From Halostella salina (GTDB lineage Archaea; Halobacteriota; Halobacteria; Halobacteriales; Natronoarchaeaceae), in contig NZ_RCIH01000004.1 in the NCBI RefSeq assembly GCF_003675855.1, positions 310,001 through 374,000 on the forward strand: DNA of 64,000 nucleotides, in the 5' to 3' direction. How positions within the stretch are numbered: position 1 is the first letter of the stretch; each line of letters opens with the position of its first letter. The translations under genes and the position numbers were made by a program. Shown here in pieces: positions 53,789 through 62,793 of the stretch. Under the pieces are notes generated by a model. The model saw only the letters and a program-made list of their open reading frames with translations, did not search any database and was not told where the DNA came from.

Positions 53789-54574
53789 GTGACTGACAGC
53801 CCTCGAACGAACGCACTTCGGCAGTCCCTCGACGCGGACGAGGTCGCGCTGGGCGTCCTCGACGACACGTACAGCCCGAAACTCGTCGAACTGTACGGCG
53901 AACTCGGCCTCGATTTCGTCTGGATCGACCTGGAACACGCCGGGCCGAGCCCCTGGGACGGCGACCAGCTGGAGGACCTGCTCCGGGCCGCCGACGTGGG
54001 TGGGACCGAACTGCTCGTCCGGCTCCCCGAACCGAACCCCGCGCTGGTCCGGAAGGCGCTCGACGCCGGCGTTCGGACCCTGTTCGTCTCGCGGGTCGAG
54101 ACGGCCGACGAGGTCCGTCGCGCCGTTCGGGCGGCCCGGTTCGAGTACGACGGCGGCCCCGGGGAGCGGGGCTTCGCCAACCCCCGAGCGAGCCGGTGGG
54201 GGACGGCGGAGGAGTACGCCGCGACGGAGGACGAGGAGGTCGTCGTGGGGGCGACGATCGAGAACCCGACGGCCGTCGAGAACCTAGAGGAGATCCTCGC
54301 CGTCCCCGACCTGGGCTTTGTCTTCGCCGGCCCGCTCGACCTGGCCGTGTCGCTCGGCCACCCCGGCGAACCGACGCACTCGGCGGTTGAGGAGGCGGTC
54401 GAGGCGATCCGGGAATCCGCCGCCGACGCGGACGTTCCGCTCGGCGGACTCGGGTACGGCATGGACGACGCGAACGAGAAGGCCGCGAACGGGTATCAGC
54501 TCCTCAACCTCGGCAGCACGACCGCGGCGTTGCAGGGGGCGGTGTCGTCTTGGTTCGAGGCGTACGAGGGCTAA
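53789..54574 (+). CDS. HpcH/HpaI aldolase family protein
   Basis: 261 residues from GTG at 53789. (beta/alpha)8 class II aldolase with the metal-binding Glu in ATIENPTAVENLEEIL and Asp in FVFAGPLDLAVSLG, substrate-binding FVWIDLEHAGPSPWD and LVRLPEPNP. The family cleaves 4-hydroxy-2-oxoacids; physiological substrate unknown. Followed on the opposite strand by a flavodoxin. Confidence 0.86.
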   Translation: MTDSPRTNALRQSLDADEVALGVLDDTYSPKLVELYGELGLDFVWIDLEHAGPSPWDGDQLEDLLRAADVGGTELLVRLPEPNPALVRKALDAGVRTLFVSRVETADEVRRAVRAARFEYDGGPGERGFANPRASRWGTAEEYAATEDEEVVVGATIENPTAVENLEEILAVPDLGFVFAGPLDLAVSLGHPGEPTHSAVEEAVEAIRESAADADVPLGGLGYGMDDANEKAANGYQLLNLGSTTAALQGAVSSWFEAYEG

Positions 54575-54587
54575 GCGGGGCGGCGAG

Positions 54588-55157
54588 TCACTTCCCTGTC
54601 GGCACGTCATCAACGAGTTCCTCGACCACGGCCGCGAAGTCGGCGGCGAATGCCTCCACCTCGTCCCAGTCGGTGTACTCGTAGTCCCGCGAGGTGTCCG
54701 TGTCGCCCGTCGCGCGCTTTGCGATCCGCTGCATCACCAGTCGCATGAGGAAGCCGTACTCGGTGTAGCGGAGCGCGCCGCCGAACACGCCGACCCGGTC
54801 CGGATGCCAGTCTGCGGCCGCGAGGAAGTCCGTGACGTTCTGCGCCGCGATGGCCTGCCGCTCCGGATCGTCGACGGCCGCCGAGAGGCTGACCTGAAAG
54901 AACGCCGTCGGCCGTGCGCGGAGCGCCTCGCGGTTGGCGGCGACGAACTCGCGGACTGCCGGCTGATGTGTCCCACCGTGTACCGACGCGCCAACGAGCA
55001 CCGCGTCGAACGCGTCGACATCGCGGCCGCCGGGCCACTCCGTCGCGTCGACGGTCTCGGCGTCGTGGCCGCGGTCGGCGAGCACGGTCGCGATCCGGTC
55101 CGCGACCGTCGCGGTCTGTCCCTCCCCCGTTCCGTACAGCACGAGGATCGAAGCCAT
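54588..55157 (-). CDS. Flavodoxin-domain protein (HemG-like)
   Basis: 189-residue flavodoxin: FMN P-loop LYGTGEGQTATVA near residue 8, VLVGASVHGGTHQPAVREFV near residue 55 and AFFQVSLSAAVDDPE. The longer version with these motifs resembles menaquinone-dependent protoporphyrinogen oxidase HemG, but in haloarchaea it is usually only called flavodoxin. The start ATG at 55155-55157 fits the beta1 strand. Confidence 0.8.
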   Translation of the reverse strand: MASILVLYGTGEGQTATVADRIATVLADRGHDAETVDATEWPGGRDVDAFDAVLVGASVHGGTHQPAVREFVAANREALRARPTAFFQVSLSAAVDDPERQAIAAQNVTDFLAAADWHPDRVGVFGGALRYTEYGFLMRLVMQRIAKRATGDTDTSRDYEYTDWDEVEAFAADFAAVVEELVDDVPTGK

Positions 55158-55259
55158 CCCTCGGGATACGACGGCCGGACGGAAATGCCCCGCCGTGTCC
55201 GTCGTCGTGAGAAATCACATCCCATACTAATTTGTGGCCCTCGGCGCTACGCCCGGGTG

Positions 55260-56303
55260 ATGAACTCTCTGGAGATCGCCGCACGGGTGTTCGCAGGACT
55301 GTTCCTCATCCTGATCAACGCCTACTTCGTCGCCATCGAGTTCGCCCTGACACGGGCCCGACAGTACCCGGAGTCGGAGTTCGACACGCCGGGCCTCAGG
55401 CGGGCCTGGGAGATGACGAACGACCTCGAGATGTATCTGACGACCTGTCAGATCTGGATCTCGGGGACGAGCATCGCGCTGGGGATCGTCGCCGAGCCGG
55501 GGCTTGCGGCCCTCTTCGAGCCGCTGTTCGAGAACACGGTGCTCGCGTCGGTCGGGGCCGGCTCGATCCTCGGCTTCTTCCTCATCAACATGGTCCATCT
55601 GACACACGGCGAGCAGACGCCGACGTACCTCGGCGTCGAGCGCTCGAAGCAGGTCTGTCGGTACGGCGCGCGCCCGCTGTACTACTTCGCGCTGGTGATC
55701 TCCCCGCTGATCCGCTTCGGCGACTGGGTGGCGAAGGGGACGCTCAAGCTGTTCGGCGTCGAGATGACCGGCGCGTGGCGCGAAACCGAGGAGGACGTGA
55801 TCGAGTCGCGGGCCGACCTCCGGAACCGGCTGGGCTCCGTGCTGGAGGAGGGCGACCTCACCGACGAGCGTCGCGAGGAGGTGATGAACGCGCTCCACGT
55901 CGGCGAGCAGTCGGTCCGTGAGGTGATGGTCCCGCCGGAGGAGATCATCGCACTGTCGACCGAGGACGAGTTCGCGGAGAACGCACGCCGGATGGAGGAG
56001 AGCCCGCAGACGCGCTACCCGCTCGTCGGCTCGGACCTGACCGACTTCCGCGGGATCGTCTACTTCCCGGTGTTCGCCAAGCACCGGACCGAACTGGCAG
56101 ACGGCGAGGTGGACCTCGCCGAACTCGCCGCGCCGCCGATGACGCTCTCCCCGGACGTGGATGTCAGCGACGCGATCGACCAGTTCCAGGCCGAGGGGCA
56201 GGAGCTGGCGCTCGTCATGGAGGGCGGCGAGGTCGTCGGACTCGTCACCATCACCGACCTGCTGGAGGCGATCATGGGCGACATCGAGGACCCACTGGAC
56301 TAG
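55260..56303 (+). CDS. CNNM/hemolysin-C family transporter with CBS domains
   Basis: 347 residues: DUF21/CNNM membrane domain with three to four helices (FLILINAYFVAIEFALTRARQ, TTCQIWISGTSIALGIVAEPGLA, ILGFFLINMVHLTHGEQTPTYLG), then a CBS-pair (VREVMVPPEEIIALSTEDEF ... VVGLVTITDLLEAIMGDIEDP). Cation (Mg2+/Co2+) efflux is the family's role. The C-terminal CorC/HlyC domain of bacterial homologues is missing. A six-T run at 56362-56367 may end its transcript. Confidence 0.87.
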   Translation: MNSLEIAARVFAGLFLILINAYFVAIEFALTRARQYPESEFDTPGLRRAWEMTNDLEMYLTTCQIWISGTSIALGIVAEPGLAALFEPLFENTVLASVGAGSILGFFLINMVHLTHGEQTPTYLGVERSKQVCRYGARPLYYFALVISPLIRFGDWVAKGTLKLFGVEMTGAWRETEEDVIESRADLRNRLGSVLEEGDLTDERREEVMNALHVGEQSVREVMVPPEEIIALSTEDEFAENARRMEESPQTRYPLVGSDLTDFRGIVYFPVFAKHRTELADGEVDLAELAAPPMTLSPDVDVSDAIDQFQAEGQELALVMEGGEVVGLVTITDLLEAIMGDIEDPLD

Positions 56304-56361
56304 CTGCGACTGTCGGCCACACCGGGAGTGTGCGCTCCGCGGCTCCCCGGTCGGCTCCGTC

Positions 56362-56367
56362 TTTTTT
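56362..56367 (+). terminator. T-run after the CNNM gene
   Basis: Six T after a GC-rich stretch, 59 bp past the CNNM stop and 26 bp before the next ATG. It fits a short archaeal terminator, but a T-run in that place could equally be part of the next gene's promoter. Confidence 0.35.
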
Positions 56368-56392
56368 GCCGCTGGCGACACGACTAGCGGGT

Positions 56393-56824
56393 ATGTACGA
56401 CGACGTTCTCGTGGCGACCGACGGGAGCGACGCGAGCACCGCTGCAGTGGACCACGGCGTCGGGATCGCGGACTCACACGGTGCAACCGTCCACTTCCTC
56501 CACGTCGTCGACGTGGGGACGGAGATGTCGGCGTCCGGACTGGGGACGATCGCACCCGACCTCACGGAGTCGCTCGAACAGGCCGCCGAGGACGCGCTCG
56601 ACGCCGCCACCTCGCGAGCCGAGGCGGCGGGCGTCACCCACGAGCGCGTCGTCGTCGAGGGCGTGCCCCACGAGGCGATCGCCGAGTACAGTGCCGACAA
56701 CGACATCGACGTCGTCGTCATGGGCGCGAGCGGTCGCTCCGGGATCGAGGACTACCTCCTCGGGAGCACGACGGACCGTGTCGTTCGCTCGGTCGACACG
56801 TCGGTGCTCGTCGCGCGTCCCTGA
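56393..56824 (+). CDS. UspA-family universal stress protein
   Basis: 143 residues, full family length with the ATP-binding motif GASGRSGIEDYLLGS (G-x2-G-x9-G-S) near residue 110, so nucleotide binding is expected, unlike the shorter USP at 9192. Start MYDDVLVATDGSDAST. Confidence 0.92.
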   Translation: MYDDVLVATDGSDASTAAVDHGVGIADSHGATVHFLHVVDVGTEMSASGLGTIAPDLTESLEQAAEDALDAATSRAEAAGVTHERVVVEGVPHEAIAEYSADNDIDVVVMGASGRSGIEDYLLGSTTDRVVRSVDTSVLVARP

Positions 56825-57135
56825 ACCGCACAGGGGCGGCCAGTAAAATTCTACGGGAGAATCCCGAAATATACCTGATTGGAGTATCGCCCCGAGAGCG
56901 CTCGAAACGGCCGTTCAATCGCTCCTTGTGGATCGGATAGCGGCAACTTCGACTTAGATTGAAAATAAATCATTGGTTAGTTATAAGTACATCCGATGTC
57001 TCTGGAAAGCTGACACCGACCAGCACAGAACGGCGACGGCGCGGGGCTGGCTTGATCGCTCCCTCGCGCGTCAGTCATCTAATAGGGTGACTAACACTTA
57101 GTCGTTCTGTCTCGGCGGTGCGATACACTCAAACC
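56825..57135. promoter_or_regulatory. Upstream region of the pilin pair
   Basis: 310 bp without a gene. A/T-rich patch with TTATAAGTA at 56981-56989 (TATA-like) and, closer to the gene, the small inverted repeat GACTAACACTTAGTC at 57089-57103 (6-bp arms). If transcription starts ~25 bp after the TATA box there would be a ~125-nt leader, so the inverted repeat could be a leader structure or an operator. Confidence 0.5.
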
Positions 57136-57531
57136 ATGAACATCAAGACATTATTCAACAAAGACGACGAACGCGCGGTTTCGCCGGTTATCGGCGTGAT
57201 CCTGATGGTCGCTATCACGGTGATTCTGGCAGCCGTCATCGGTGCATTCGTGCTGGACCTCGGGCAGGGACAGCAGGGGAATGTTAATGCTGCTGTGAGC
57301 AACGACGGCGGTACCGTCACCCTTACCGACAAGGGGAATGCAGATGGCGTCAAGTTTGTCGGCCCCAGTGGCACTGTCGGCTCCCCGGCTACTCTTACTA
57401 CCGTCGGTGACAGCTACGATCTTAGTAGTGCATCTGGTGTAAGTGAAGGTGACAGTGTGGAGGTTGTTGCTTACCAGGGTAGTGCAAGCAGCCCCGATAA
57501 TGAAAACGTCATCCAAACTGTGGAGGCCTAA
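57136..57531 (+). CDS. Type IV pilin, PilA family (first of tandem pair)
   Basis: 131 residues from ATG at 57136. A short basic leader ending DERAV, then the invariant hydrophobic N-terminal domain [30 protein letters not shown] of haloarchaeal PilA pilins, processed by a PibD-type peptidase. The soluble part is beta-rich and Gly/Ser/Thr-rich ([21 protein letters not shown]). Forms surface pili for adhesion. It precedes its paralogue by 2 bp. Confidence 0.92.
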   Translation: MNIKTLFNKDDERAVSPVIGVILMVAITVILAAVIGAFVLDLGQGQQGNVNAAVSNDGGTVTLTDKGNADGVKFVGPSGTVGSPATLTTVGDSYDLSSASGVSEGDSVEVVAYQGSASSPDNENVIQTVEA

Positions 57532-57533
57532 CG

Positions 57534-57902
57534 ATGGAAATTCAATTCAATAAGAACGATCGTGCGGTTTCGCCAGTTATTGGTGTTATCCTCATGGTTG
57601 CCATAACAGTAATTTTGGCAGCCGTGATTGGTGCATTCGTACTGGACCTTGGACAGGGCCAACAGGGTAACGTCAATGCAGCAGTCTCCTACGATAATTC
57701 AACCGGACAAGTTACCCTGACTGACATGGGTAACGCTGATGGAGTGAAATTTGAGGGTGGAGGCGGCAGTACCACGCTGACCTCGGTTGGTCAATCCACT
57801 ACGATCAGTGGTGAGGGAGCTGTGCAGGTAGTTGCTTATCAGGGTTCTGCTACCGACCCGGATAATTCAAACGTAATACAAACTCTACAGACTGGTAATT
57901 AA
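57534..57902 (+). CDS. Type IV pilin, PilA family (second of tandem pair)
   Basis: 122 residues; identical to the first pilin over the whole N-terminal hydrophobic domain and through [11 protein letters not shown], then divergent. Despite identical amino acids, about every second codon of that segment is changed at the third base, and the gene as a whole is AT-richer. Head group ends [10 protein letters not shown]. Translationally coupled to the first pilin. Confidence 0.92.
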   Translation: MEIQFNKNDRAVSPVIGVILMVAITVILAAVIGAFVLDLGQGQQGNVNAAVSYDNSTGQVTLTDMGNADGVKFEGGGGSTTLTSVGQSTTISGEGAVQVVAYQGSATDPDNSNVIQTLQTGN

Positions 57903-58169
57903 ACCTTCTTAGGTTAATATAAGTATCAATTACATTCTTTTGAACATCGACTCTATCCACGTTAGCGCACGTAGTTGTGTCTCATAATAAATATTATTTT
58001 ATATATTATTAAATATATGGGTATATAATAACACTAACCTGCTACATGGTTCAGTTGTGACAGCAGCAGTTTATCCAGATCCATATCTTGGCAATTTACA
58101 ACTACTATGGCACCAGATCAAACCTGACATCAACATACTTATTCGCCGTTCATCGATACACCAATTCAC
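57903..58169. other. AT-rich intergenic region after the pilins
   Basis: About 267 bp that are far more AT-rich than the rest of the window (runs such as TTATATATTATTAAATATATGG around 57990-58020). No gene. It likely carries the promoter of the following secreted-protein gene. Confidence 0.55.
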
Positions 58170-58679
58170 ATGGTCGAGACCCGGGTCATGTCGCTACTCG
58201 TTATGGGGGCGATCATTACCACTACTCTCGCATCCGGTCCGGTCGTCCCGCTCGATTTCACGACCTACGACCATCCCTGTCAGGATGGGGTTTTTTCCAG
58301 TAACGGGAGCGCGACGATCGAGTCGCCGTCTCTCCCTAACTCGGGATCGCTCTCCAGGTCTGAATTCGGTGCTGACGTGTATCGTTTGACCGTCCCGGAC
58401 GCGGAGGTGACAGCGATGGATGTTCGGGGCTGTTCAAGAGTCACATACGAGATTAGCATCGACGTCCTCAACGTGAGTTCGTATGCCGTCACAACTATCC
58501 ACGACGGCTCTCCTGATACTATCCCCATTTCGTTGCCACAAACGTCGTTTAGCCCGGACCGTATAGCGGACGACAGCTACGACGCCGAACTCCGACTGGT
58601 GTACCACGGCGAGGAGAACGGTACGACCGTCGAACGAACGATAACCAGTCGTAACATCACTGTGAAGGTCTCGGAATGA
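58170..58679 (+). CDS. Secreted protein of unknown function in the pilin locus
   Basis: 169 residues. A signal-like hydrophobic N-terminus (MVETRVMSLLVMGAIITTTLASG) precedes a beta-rich, Ser/Thr/Asp-rich domain with two Cys (YDHPCQDG and RGCSRV) that may pair outside the cell. Overlaps the next membrane protein by 4 bp (ATGA), so they are co-translated. No homologue recognised. Confidence 0.7.
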   Translation: MVETRVMSLLVMGAIITTTLASGPVVPLDFTTYDHPCQDGVFSSNGSATIESPSLPNSGSLSRSEFGADVYRLTVPDAEVTAMDVRGCSRVTYEISIDVLNVSSYAVTTIHDGSPDTIPISLPQTSFSPDRIADDSYDAELRLVYHGEENGTTVERTITSRNITVKVSE

Positions 58680-60580
58680 CCCGCGTCTCGCGGTACCGGA
58701 ACCGTCTAGACAATGGCTGGGACCAAGTGGTCGCCACAGTCCGCCCATACGGCCGCCGCGTGTTCCGGGACTACCGGGGCCTGTTCGTGTTCCTGCTCAC
58801 CTGTACCGCGGCGATGCTGCTCTGGCGGACCACGTTCTCGATCAACGACAACCTGACCGTGGCCAACGGGCTGGTGGCGCTTAGTGACGGCCGCCTCCAC
58901 GTCGTCAAGGCGACGTACGGCAACACCCTCGTCACTCCCGGAATGGCCGAACTCGACGGCCGTGCGTATCCACGAAACTTCGCGCACATCGTCGTCGCAC
59001 TCCCGGTCCTCTGGGCGTTCGACCTCGTCGCCGCCGTTGCCGACGTTCGTATCGCTCTCGCCGCGCTGTGGTCCCTTTCGCTGTTCGCCACCGTCAGCGT
59101 CGGCGGACGGCTGGTCGGCCGCCACCGGACGGTCCACCTGCTCGGCGGTGCGCTCGCGCTCGCCACGTTCGCCGCCAGCGTGGCGACTGCGACGCCGTTC
59201 CCGTACGAGCACCTCGCCTACCCCGCGCTGCAGTTCGCGACGGTTCTCGCTGCGGCAGCGTGTGCGCTCGTCGTCTACCGGCTCCTCGCTCATGCCCACT
59301 CGACGGACATTGGACTCGCGGCCGGCGTCGCCGCCGGCGTCGCCTCGCCGGCGCTGCTCTGGGCGACGATTCCGAAACGGCACGTGCTCACGGCACTGTT
59401 CGCGCTCCTGACGCTCTACTGCCTCTACTGGAGTCGTACGGCCGACAATGACTCGACGTATCGCCGGTATAGAGCAGTCGCCTACGTACCGGTGGGACTG
59501 ACTGCTTGGCTGAACGCGTCGGAAGGGCTGGTGCTATTTGTCGCGCTCGTCGTCGCCGACTTCGTTACTGCTCGGGACAACAGTATCCGAACGGTTGCGA
59601 TCGTCAGTGTGGGGTTTCTCCTCTCGCTGATCCCGTTTCTGCTGACGAACTACCTCCTCTCGGGGGATCCGTTTGCCCCACCGCGAATGCTGGACCGATA
59701 CGGTGGTGAAGCGGTCGGAGGAACCGTGACCGAAGAGATTCCGGGCGCATCGGAGGGGAGTGGCGACACTGGTTCTCAATCCGGGGACGGCCTTCTCGAC
59801 GGTATTCGGACTGGCGTCTTGTCTCCGGTATTCAGCATACTCGACAGAGCGATGCTCTTTGTGACATTTCTCGAATACGGCGTGACTGCTTCGATTCAGG
59901 AACCACAGCGATTGTATCACACTTTCGTACGAAGTGGATACTTCGATTTCTCGTCGCGCGGTGCGACCGGGCTCGCGATCAACGTCGCGTTTCTGGAGGC
60001 GCTTCCGATCGCAGGTGCGCTGGTCGCTGCACCATTCGTCGTCGGTCGGTCGCTCTATCGTCGACTATCGGCGAGTGTCCCGCTGGAGTTTCGGTCTCGA
60101 CCGACCGCTACTGCCGACATCTTCGCCGTGGTGTACGTGATTCTGATCATGCTGCTCTACATTCATAGACTCCCACTCTACTCCATGCTGACCGTCCGGT
60201 TCATATACCCGCTGTTCCCACTTGCGGTCTACGGCGTCGCACGCCTGCCCGCTGTCCGGACGACGGTGGCCGAGTGGGGAACGTGGCTCAGCTTAACCTA
60301 CGCCGGGAGCGTCTTCATCGGTGGACAGTTGGCCGTACTCGGGGTCGCGCTGGCGAACTACACCGCCGACGAGGCGATACAGGGACTCGCACTGCTGGGG
60401 CTTGTCGTCGCGTCGGGGATCGCCGTCTGGAGCCTTTTAGGGGCCTTCGACCGCGTGGACGGTCGGGCCGGGGCCGTACTGCTCGGTGTCGGAAGCGGGT
60501 TAGCGACCGTTCTGATGATCACCTTTGCGGTTTCGTTTTTCGGTCCGACCGCCGATTTCGCCCTTCCGATCGTGCCCTGA
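58676..60580 (+). CDS. Large polytopic membrane protein, GT-C-like
   Basis: 634 residues with about 11-12 hydrophobic helices and a large loop at ~325-385 rich in Gly/Asp/Ser. The general layout, with an early extracellular acidic stretch (RTTFSINDNLTVANGLVALSDGRLHVVKATYGN) after helix 1, recalls GT-C/ArnT-PMT-type glycosyltransferases or their haloarchaeal relatives; no catalytic motif is certain. Co-translated with the secreted protein. Confidence 0.65.
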   Translation: MTRVSRYRNRLDNGWDQVVATVRPYGRRVFRDYRGLFVFLLTCTAAMLLWRTTFSINDNLTVANGLVALSDGRLHVVKATYGNTLVTPGMAELDGRAYPRNFAHIVVALPVLWAFDLVAAVADVRIALAALWSLSLFATVSVGGRLVGRHRTVHLLGGALALATFAASVATATPFPYEHLAYPALQFATVLAAAACALVVYRLLAHAHSTDIGLAAGVAAGVASPALLWATIPKRHVLTALFALLTLYCLYWSRTADNDSTYRRYRAVAYVPVGLTAWLNASEGLVLFVALVVADFVTARDNSIRTVAIVSVGFLLSLIPFLLTNYLLSGDPFAPPRMLDRYGGEAVGGTVTEEIPGASEGSGDTGSQSGDGLLDGIRTGVLSPVFSILDRAMLFVTFLEYGVTASIQEPQRLYHTFVRSGYFDFSSRGATGLAINVAFLEALPIAGALVAAPFVVGRSLYRRLSASVPLEFRSRPTATADIFAVVYVILIMLLYIHRLPLYSMLTVRFIYPLFPLAVYGVARLPAVRTTVAEWGTWLSLTYAGSVFIGGQLAVLGVALANYTADEAIQGLALLGLVVASGIAVWSLLGAFDRVDGRAGAVLLGVGSGLATVLMITFAVSFFGPTADFALPIVP

Positions 60581-60798
60581 TACGTCCCCTGTTCTCCGGG
60601 TGCCAGGCAAGACTGGACTATCGGGGACTGAGCCAGTCGGTCTGAGTGGTTGTCTCTCAATGGAACCGGGACTCGACGATCTGTGGCCACAGCACTCCGG
60701 TCCGTACCCGCGTGCGCTACTCCCGCAGATACCACGGAACCGTCCTCCCCACGTGACTGCGATGTAATGCTTCCCCCTTCGCTCGGCGCCGCGTCTCG
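60581..60798. other. Gene-free interval before the integrated element
   Basis: About 220 bp with short unsupported frames only (the one at 60659-60767 codes a Pro/Arg-rich 35-mer). It separates the pilin locus from the first recognisable sequence of the integrated element. Confidence 0.5.
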
Positions 60799-60873
60799 TT
60801 CAAATCCCGCGGCCGTTGCTATTCGTGCTCACTTCGTTCACACAGAATAGCGGGCGCGACGGGACTTGACCAT
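60799..60873. repeat. T-arm-like inverted-repeat element, candidate attachment site
   Basis: GTTCAAATCCCG (60799-60810) and its inverse CGGGACTTGACC region (60861-60872) enclose a hairpin with arms GCTATTC (60819-60825) and GAATAGC (60846-60852) and a loop containing ctcacttcgttc. The outer arms are 70 nt apart, the same architecture as the two elements near tRNA-Tyr. It lies 40 bp past the 3' end of the integrase gene, where the attachment site of a tRNA-targeting element is expected. Confidence 0.6.
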
Positions 60874-60913
60874 CGCGCTTGCTTCTACTTTTCTGGGTTC
60901 GTGATTCATGATT

Positions 60914-61957
60914 TTATCTCTGAATCTCACTCCATCGCCGATCTGCCTTCTCGCGCTTCGAAGCGCGGTCGTAGTGCTTATCGAGGATCTGCGTGGACGC
61001 GTCGAGGCGGTCCGACACGATCCCGCGGGCGATCCCGTCGTTGCGGTACTTCGTCACCCGTGCCTTTCGCAGGTCATGCGGGGACCGCGTCGACGGGCAC
61101 TTGCACGCCGTGTTGTAGCTCGTCCACTCGCAGGTGTCCGGGTCCTTGTCGTGGGGGCACTCGTCACCGATCTGGCACGGCTTCGTCCACCGATACACGA
61201 TATTCCGCATCGTCGACGGATTGACCCGCCCCTGCTTCGTCGTCACCAGCGGGTGCCGCCCCTCGTCGTCGGTCTGCCGCTCGCGGGGACCGTCGATGTA
61301 GTCCTGAAGCGTCTGCGCCACACGGTCGCTCACCCGGTTTACGCGCTCGCCGCCACCGTCGTTCTTCAGCGGCGTTCCCGACTCCGGGCGGTGAACGAAC
61401 TCGACCGTCGGCTTCCGGCCGTCGAGGTCGAGATCCCGCAAGTCGAGCGCCCGGACGCCGCCGAGTCGCGCGCCCGTGTGCCACAGCAGCAGGAAAACGA
61501 CGTGGTCCCGGCTCGCGTACTCGTACCGGTCCAGGTATTCGAGGATCGGCGGGATCCGCTCGGGGACCATCTGACTGTCGCTCACTTCGTCGCCCGGCGA
61601 CAGACTCGGCAGCGGGACCTTCAGGTACAGGTCCTCGTGGACCGCCTCGATCTCCCCGCAGAACCGCAGGAACGACCGGACAGTGGTCAGCACCGAATGC
61701 AGCGTCTTCGGGGCAATATCTTCGTCCTGCCCCTCGGAGTAACCCCCCTCACGCCGCCACACCCGGAAGTGGTACAGGTCGCGGCCGGTCAGCTCGTTCA
61801 TGTTGTCGATCCCGCCCTCCTCGCGGCACCACTCGACGAACGCCCGGAGGTGACTCCGGTGCGACTTCCGGGTCCACTCCGCTGAGTCGTCGCGCATCGA
61901 ATCGAGGTGGATCTCGACCGCCTGCTCGGGCGTGATCGGCTCCAGGTCGTCACTCAC
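60914..61957 (-). CDS. Tyrosine recombinase (integrase) with Cys/His-rich insert
   Basis: 347 residues from GTG at 61955-61957 (a second GTG at 61966 adds three residues). An N-terminal SAM-like core-binding domain (~15-115), then the catalytic domain with Arg in TGARLGGVRAL (~residue 170), Lys in the following hairpin, the HxxR box SPHDLRKARVT and the nucleophile Tyr in LDKHYDRAS. Between Lys and HxxR lies a cluster CxxxxxC-PH-...-C-...-CKC that may bind zinc. Oriented with its 3' end toward the presumed attachment site. It overlaps the preceding small gene. Confidence 0.93.
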   Translation of the reverse strand: MSDDLEPITPEQAVEIHLDSMRDDSAEWTRKSHRSHLRAFVEWCREEGGIDNMNELTGRDLYHFRVWRREGGYSEGQDEDIAPKTLHSVLTTVRSFLRFCGEIEAVHEDLYLKVPLPSLSPGDEVSDSQMVPERIPPILEYLDRYEYASRDHVVFLLLWHTGARLGGVRALDLRDLDLDGRKPTVEFVHRPESGTPLKNDGGGERVNRVSDRVAQTLQDYIDGPRERQTDDEGRHPLVTTKQGRVNPSTMRNIVYRWTKPCQIGDECPHDKDPDTCEWTSYNTACKCPSTRSPHDLRKARVTKYRNDGIARGIVSDRLDASTQILDKHYDRASKREKADRRWSEIQR

Positions 61958-62252
61958 GGCGACCACCCAGCACGTCGATCGCTTCCTGAAGCGTTTCCTC
62001 GTCAGCGCCGTTTGCCAGGTGTAGAACCTCGCGGACCAACCGATCGCGCTTACTCTCGTGGTCCGGCCACGGCCACGGCGTCCCGCGGACCTCCATCCAC
62101 AGGCGGTACATCGCGTGTTCGCCGAAACCGATGTCGACGCGCTCGCCGTCGGCCGTCGAGACCGCCAAGGTGAACTCGCCCGGTCGGTTCTTTCCTGCCG
62201 GACCGTAGCTCACGCACGGGTCCGTATCGCGGGCCTCCAACTCTCGGGTCAC
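61950..62252 (-). CDS. Small element-encoded protein, unknown
   Basis: 100 residues from GTG at 62250-62252. VSYGPAGKNRPGEFTLAVSTADGERVDIGFGEHAMYRLW suggests a small alpha/beta domain. The GTG shares bases with the previous gene's stop (GTGA) and its own stop overlaps the integrase start. Family not recognised; typical of small halovirus operon genes. Confidence 0.65.
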   Translation of the reverse strand: MTRELEARDTDPCVSYGPAGKNRPGEFTLAVSTADGERVDIGFGEHAMYRLWMEVRGTPWPWPDHESKRDRLVREVLHLANGADEETLQEAIDVLGGRRE

Positions 62253-62491
62253 GCTGATCCCTCCTCGCCGAGCGTCGCCTGATCGTCGTCGATCCCGCGG
62301 CGCTGGGTCGGCTGGATCTCCCGCAGGTCGTCGGCCCATCGCTCCAGGCGTTCCTGTACCTGCTGCATCTTTGCGTCGAGTTCGTCGACGGTGGCCGCCG
62401 ACACACTCGCCTTGATCTTGTCGCGGTCGTCCGTCGACGTGCCGCGGGTCATCTGCACCGTGATCTCGATCCCGTCGTCTTCGTCGCTCAT
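62249..62491 (-). CDS. Small coiled-coil protein (DUF7389 type)
   Basis: 80 residues, ITVQMTRGTSTDDRDKIKASVSAATVDELDAKMQQVQERLERWADDLREIQ, with a central amphipathic helix. Resembles the DUF7389 family seen in haloviral clusters. Overlaps its neighbours by 4 bp on both sides. Confidence 0.6.
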   Translation of the reverse strand: MSDEDDGIEITVQMTRGTSTDDRDKIKASVSAATVDELDAKMQQVQERLERWADDLREIQPTQRRGIDDDQATLGEEGSA

Positions 62492-62793
62492 GCCGTCACC
62501 TCCGGATCAGTCACGTACTTGAACCCGCGACTCGGCGGGTCATCGGGCAGCTCCTCGTCGGTCTCCTCCAGTGGGGTGAACACGATCCGGCCCTCCTCGA
62601 CGGTGCCGATGACGCCGCGGGCGATCACGCGCTCGCCGTCACTGAAAAGGACGGTCCGGCCCGGCTCCGTCCGCCGGGGCGTGCCGCTGACACGCCAGTA
62701 CGGCGCGTGGCCGACCACGACTTCGCCCTTCATCTTGTGCGCGAGCGTGTCGCGGTCGGCCTGAATCAGCACGTCGTAGGTGTCGCCGGTCAT
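62488..62793 (-). CDS. Small element-encoded protein, unknown
   Basis: 101 residues, beta-rich: YDVLIQADRDTLAHKMKGEVVVGHAPYWRVSGTP, then VLFSDGERVIARGVIGTVEEGRIVFTPLEE, a strand-turn pattern reminiscent of ASCH/PUA-like small domains, though no signature residue proves it. Translationally coupled to its neighbours (ATGA overlaps). Confidence 0.6.
   Translation of the reverse strand: MTGDTYDVLIQADRDTLAHKMKGEVVVGHAPYWRVSGTPRRTEPGRTVLFSDGERVIARGVIGTVEEGRIVFTPLEETDEELPDDPPSRGFKYVTDPEVTA

Noticed and set aside
60659-60767. 35-residue frame before the integrated element.
   Set aside because: Pro/Arg-rich, no motif, no start context; likely chance.
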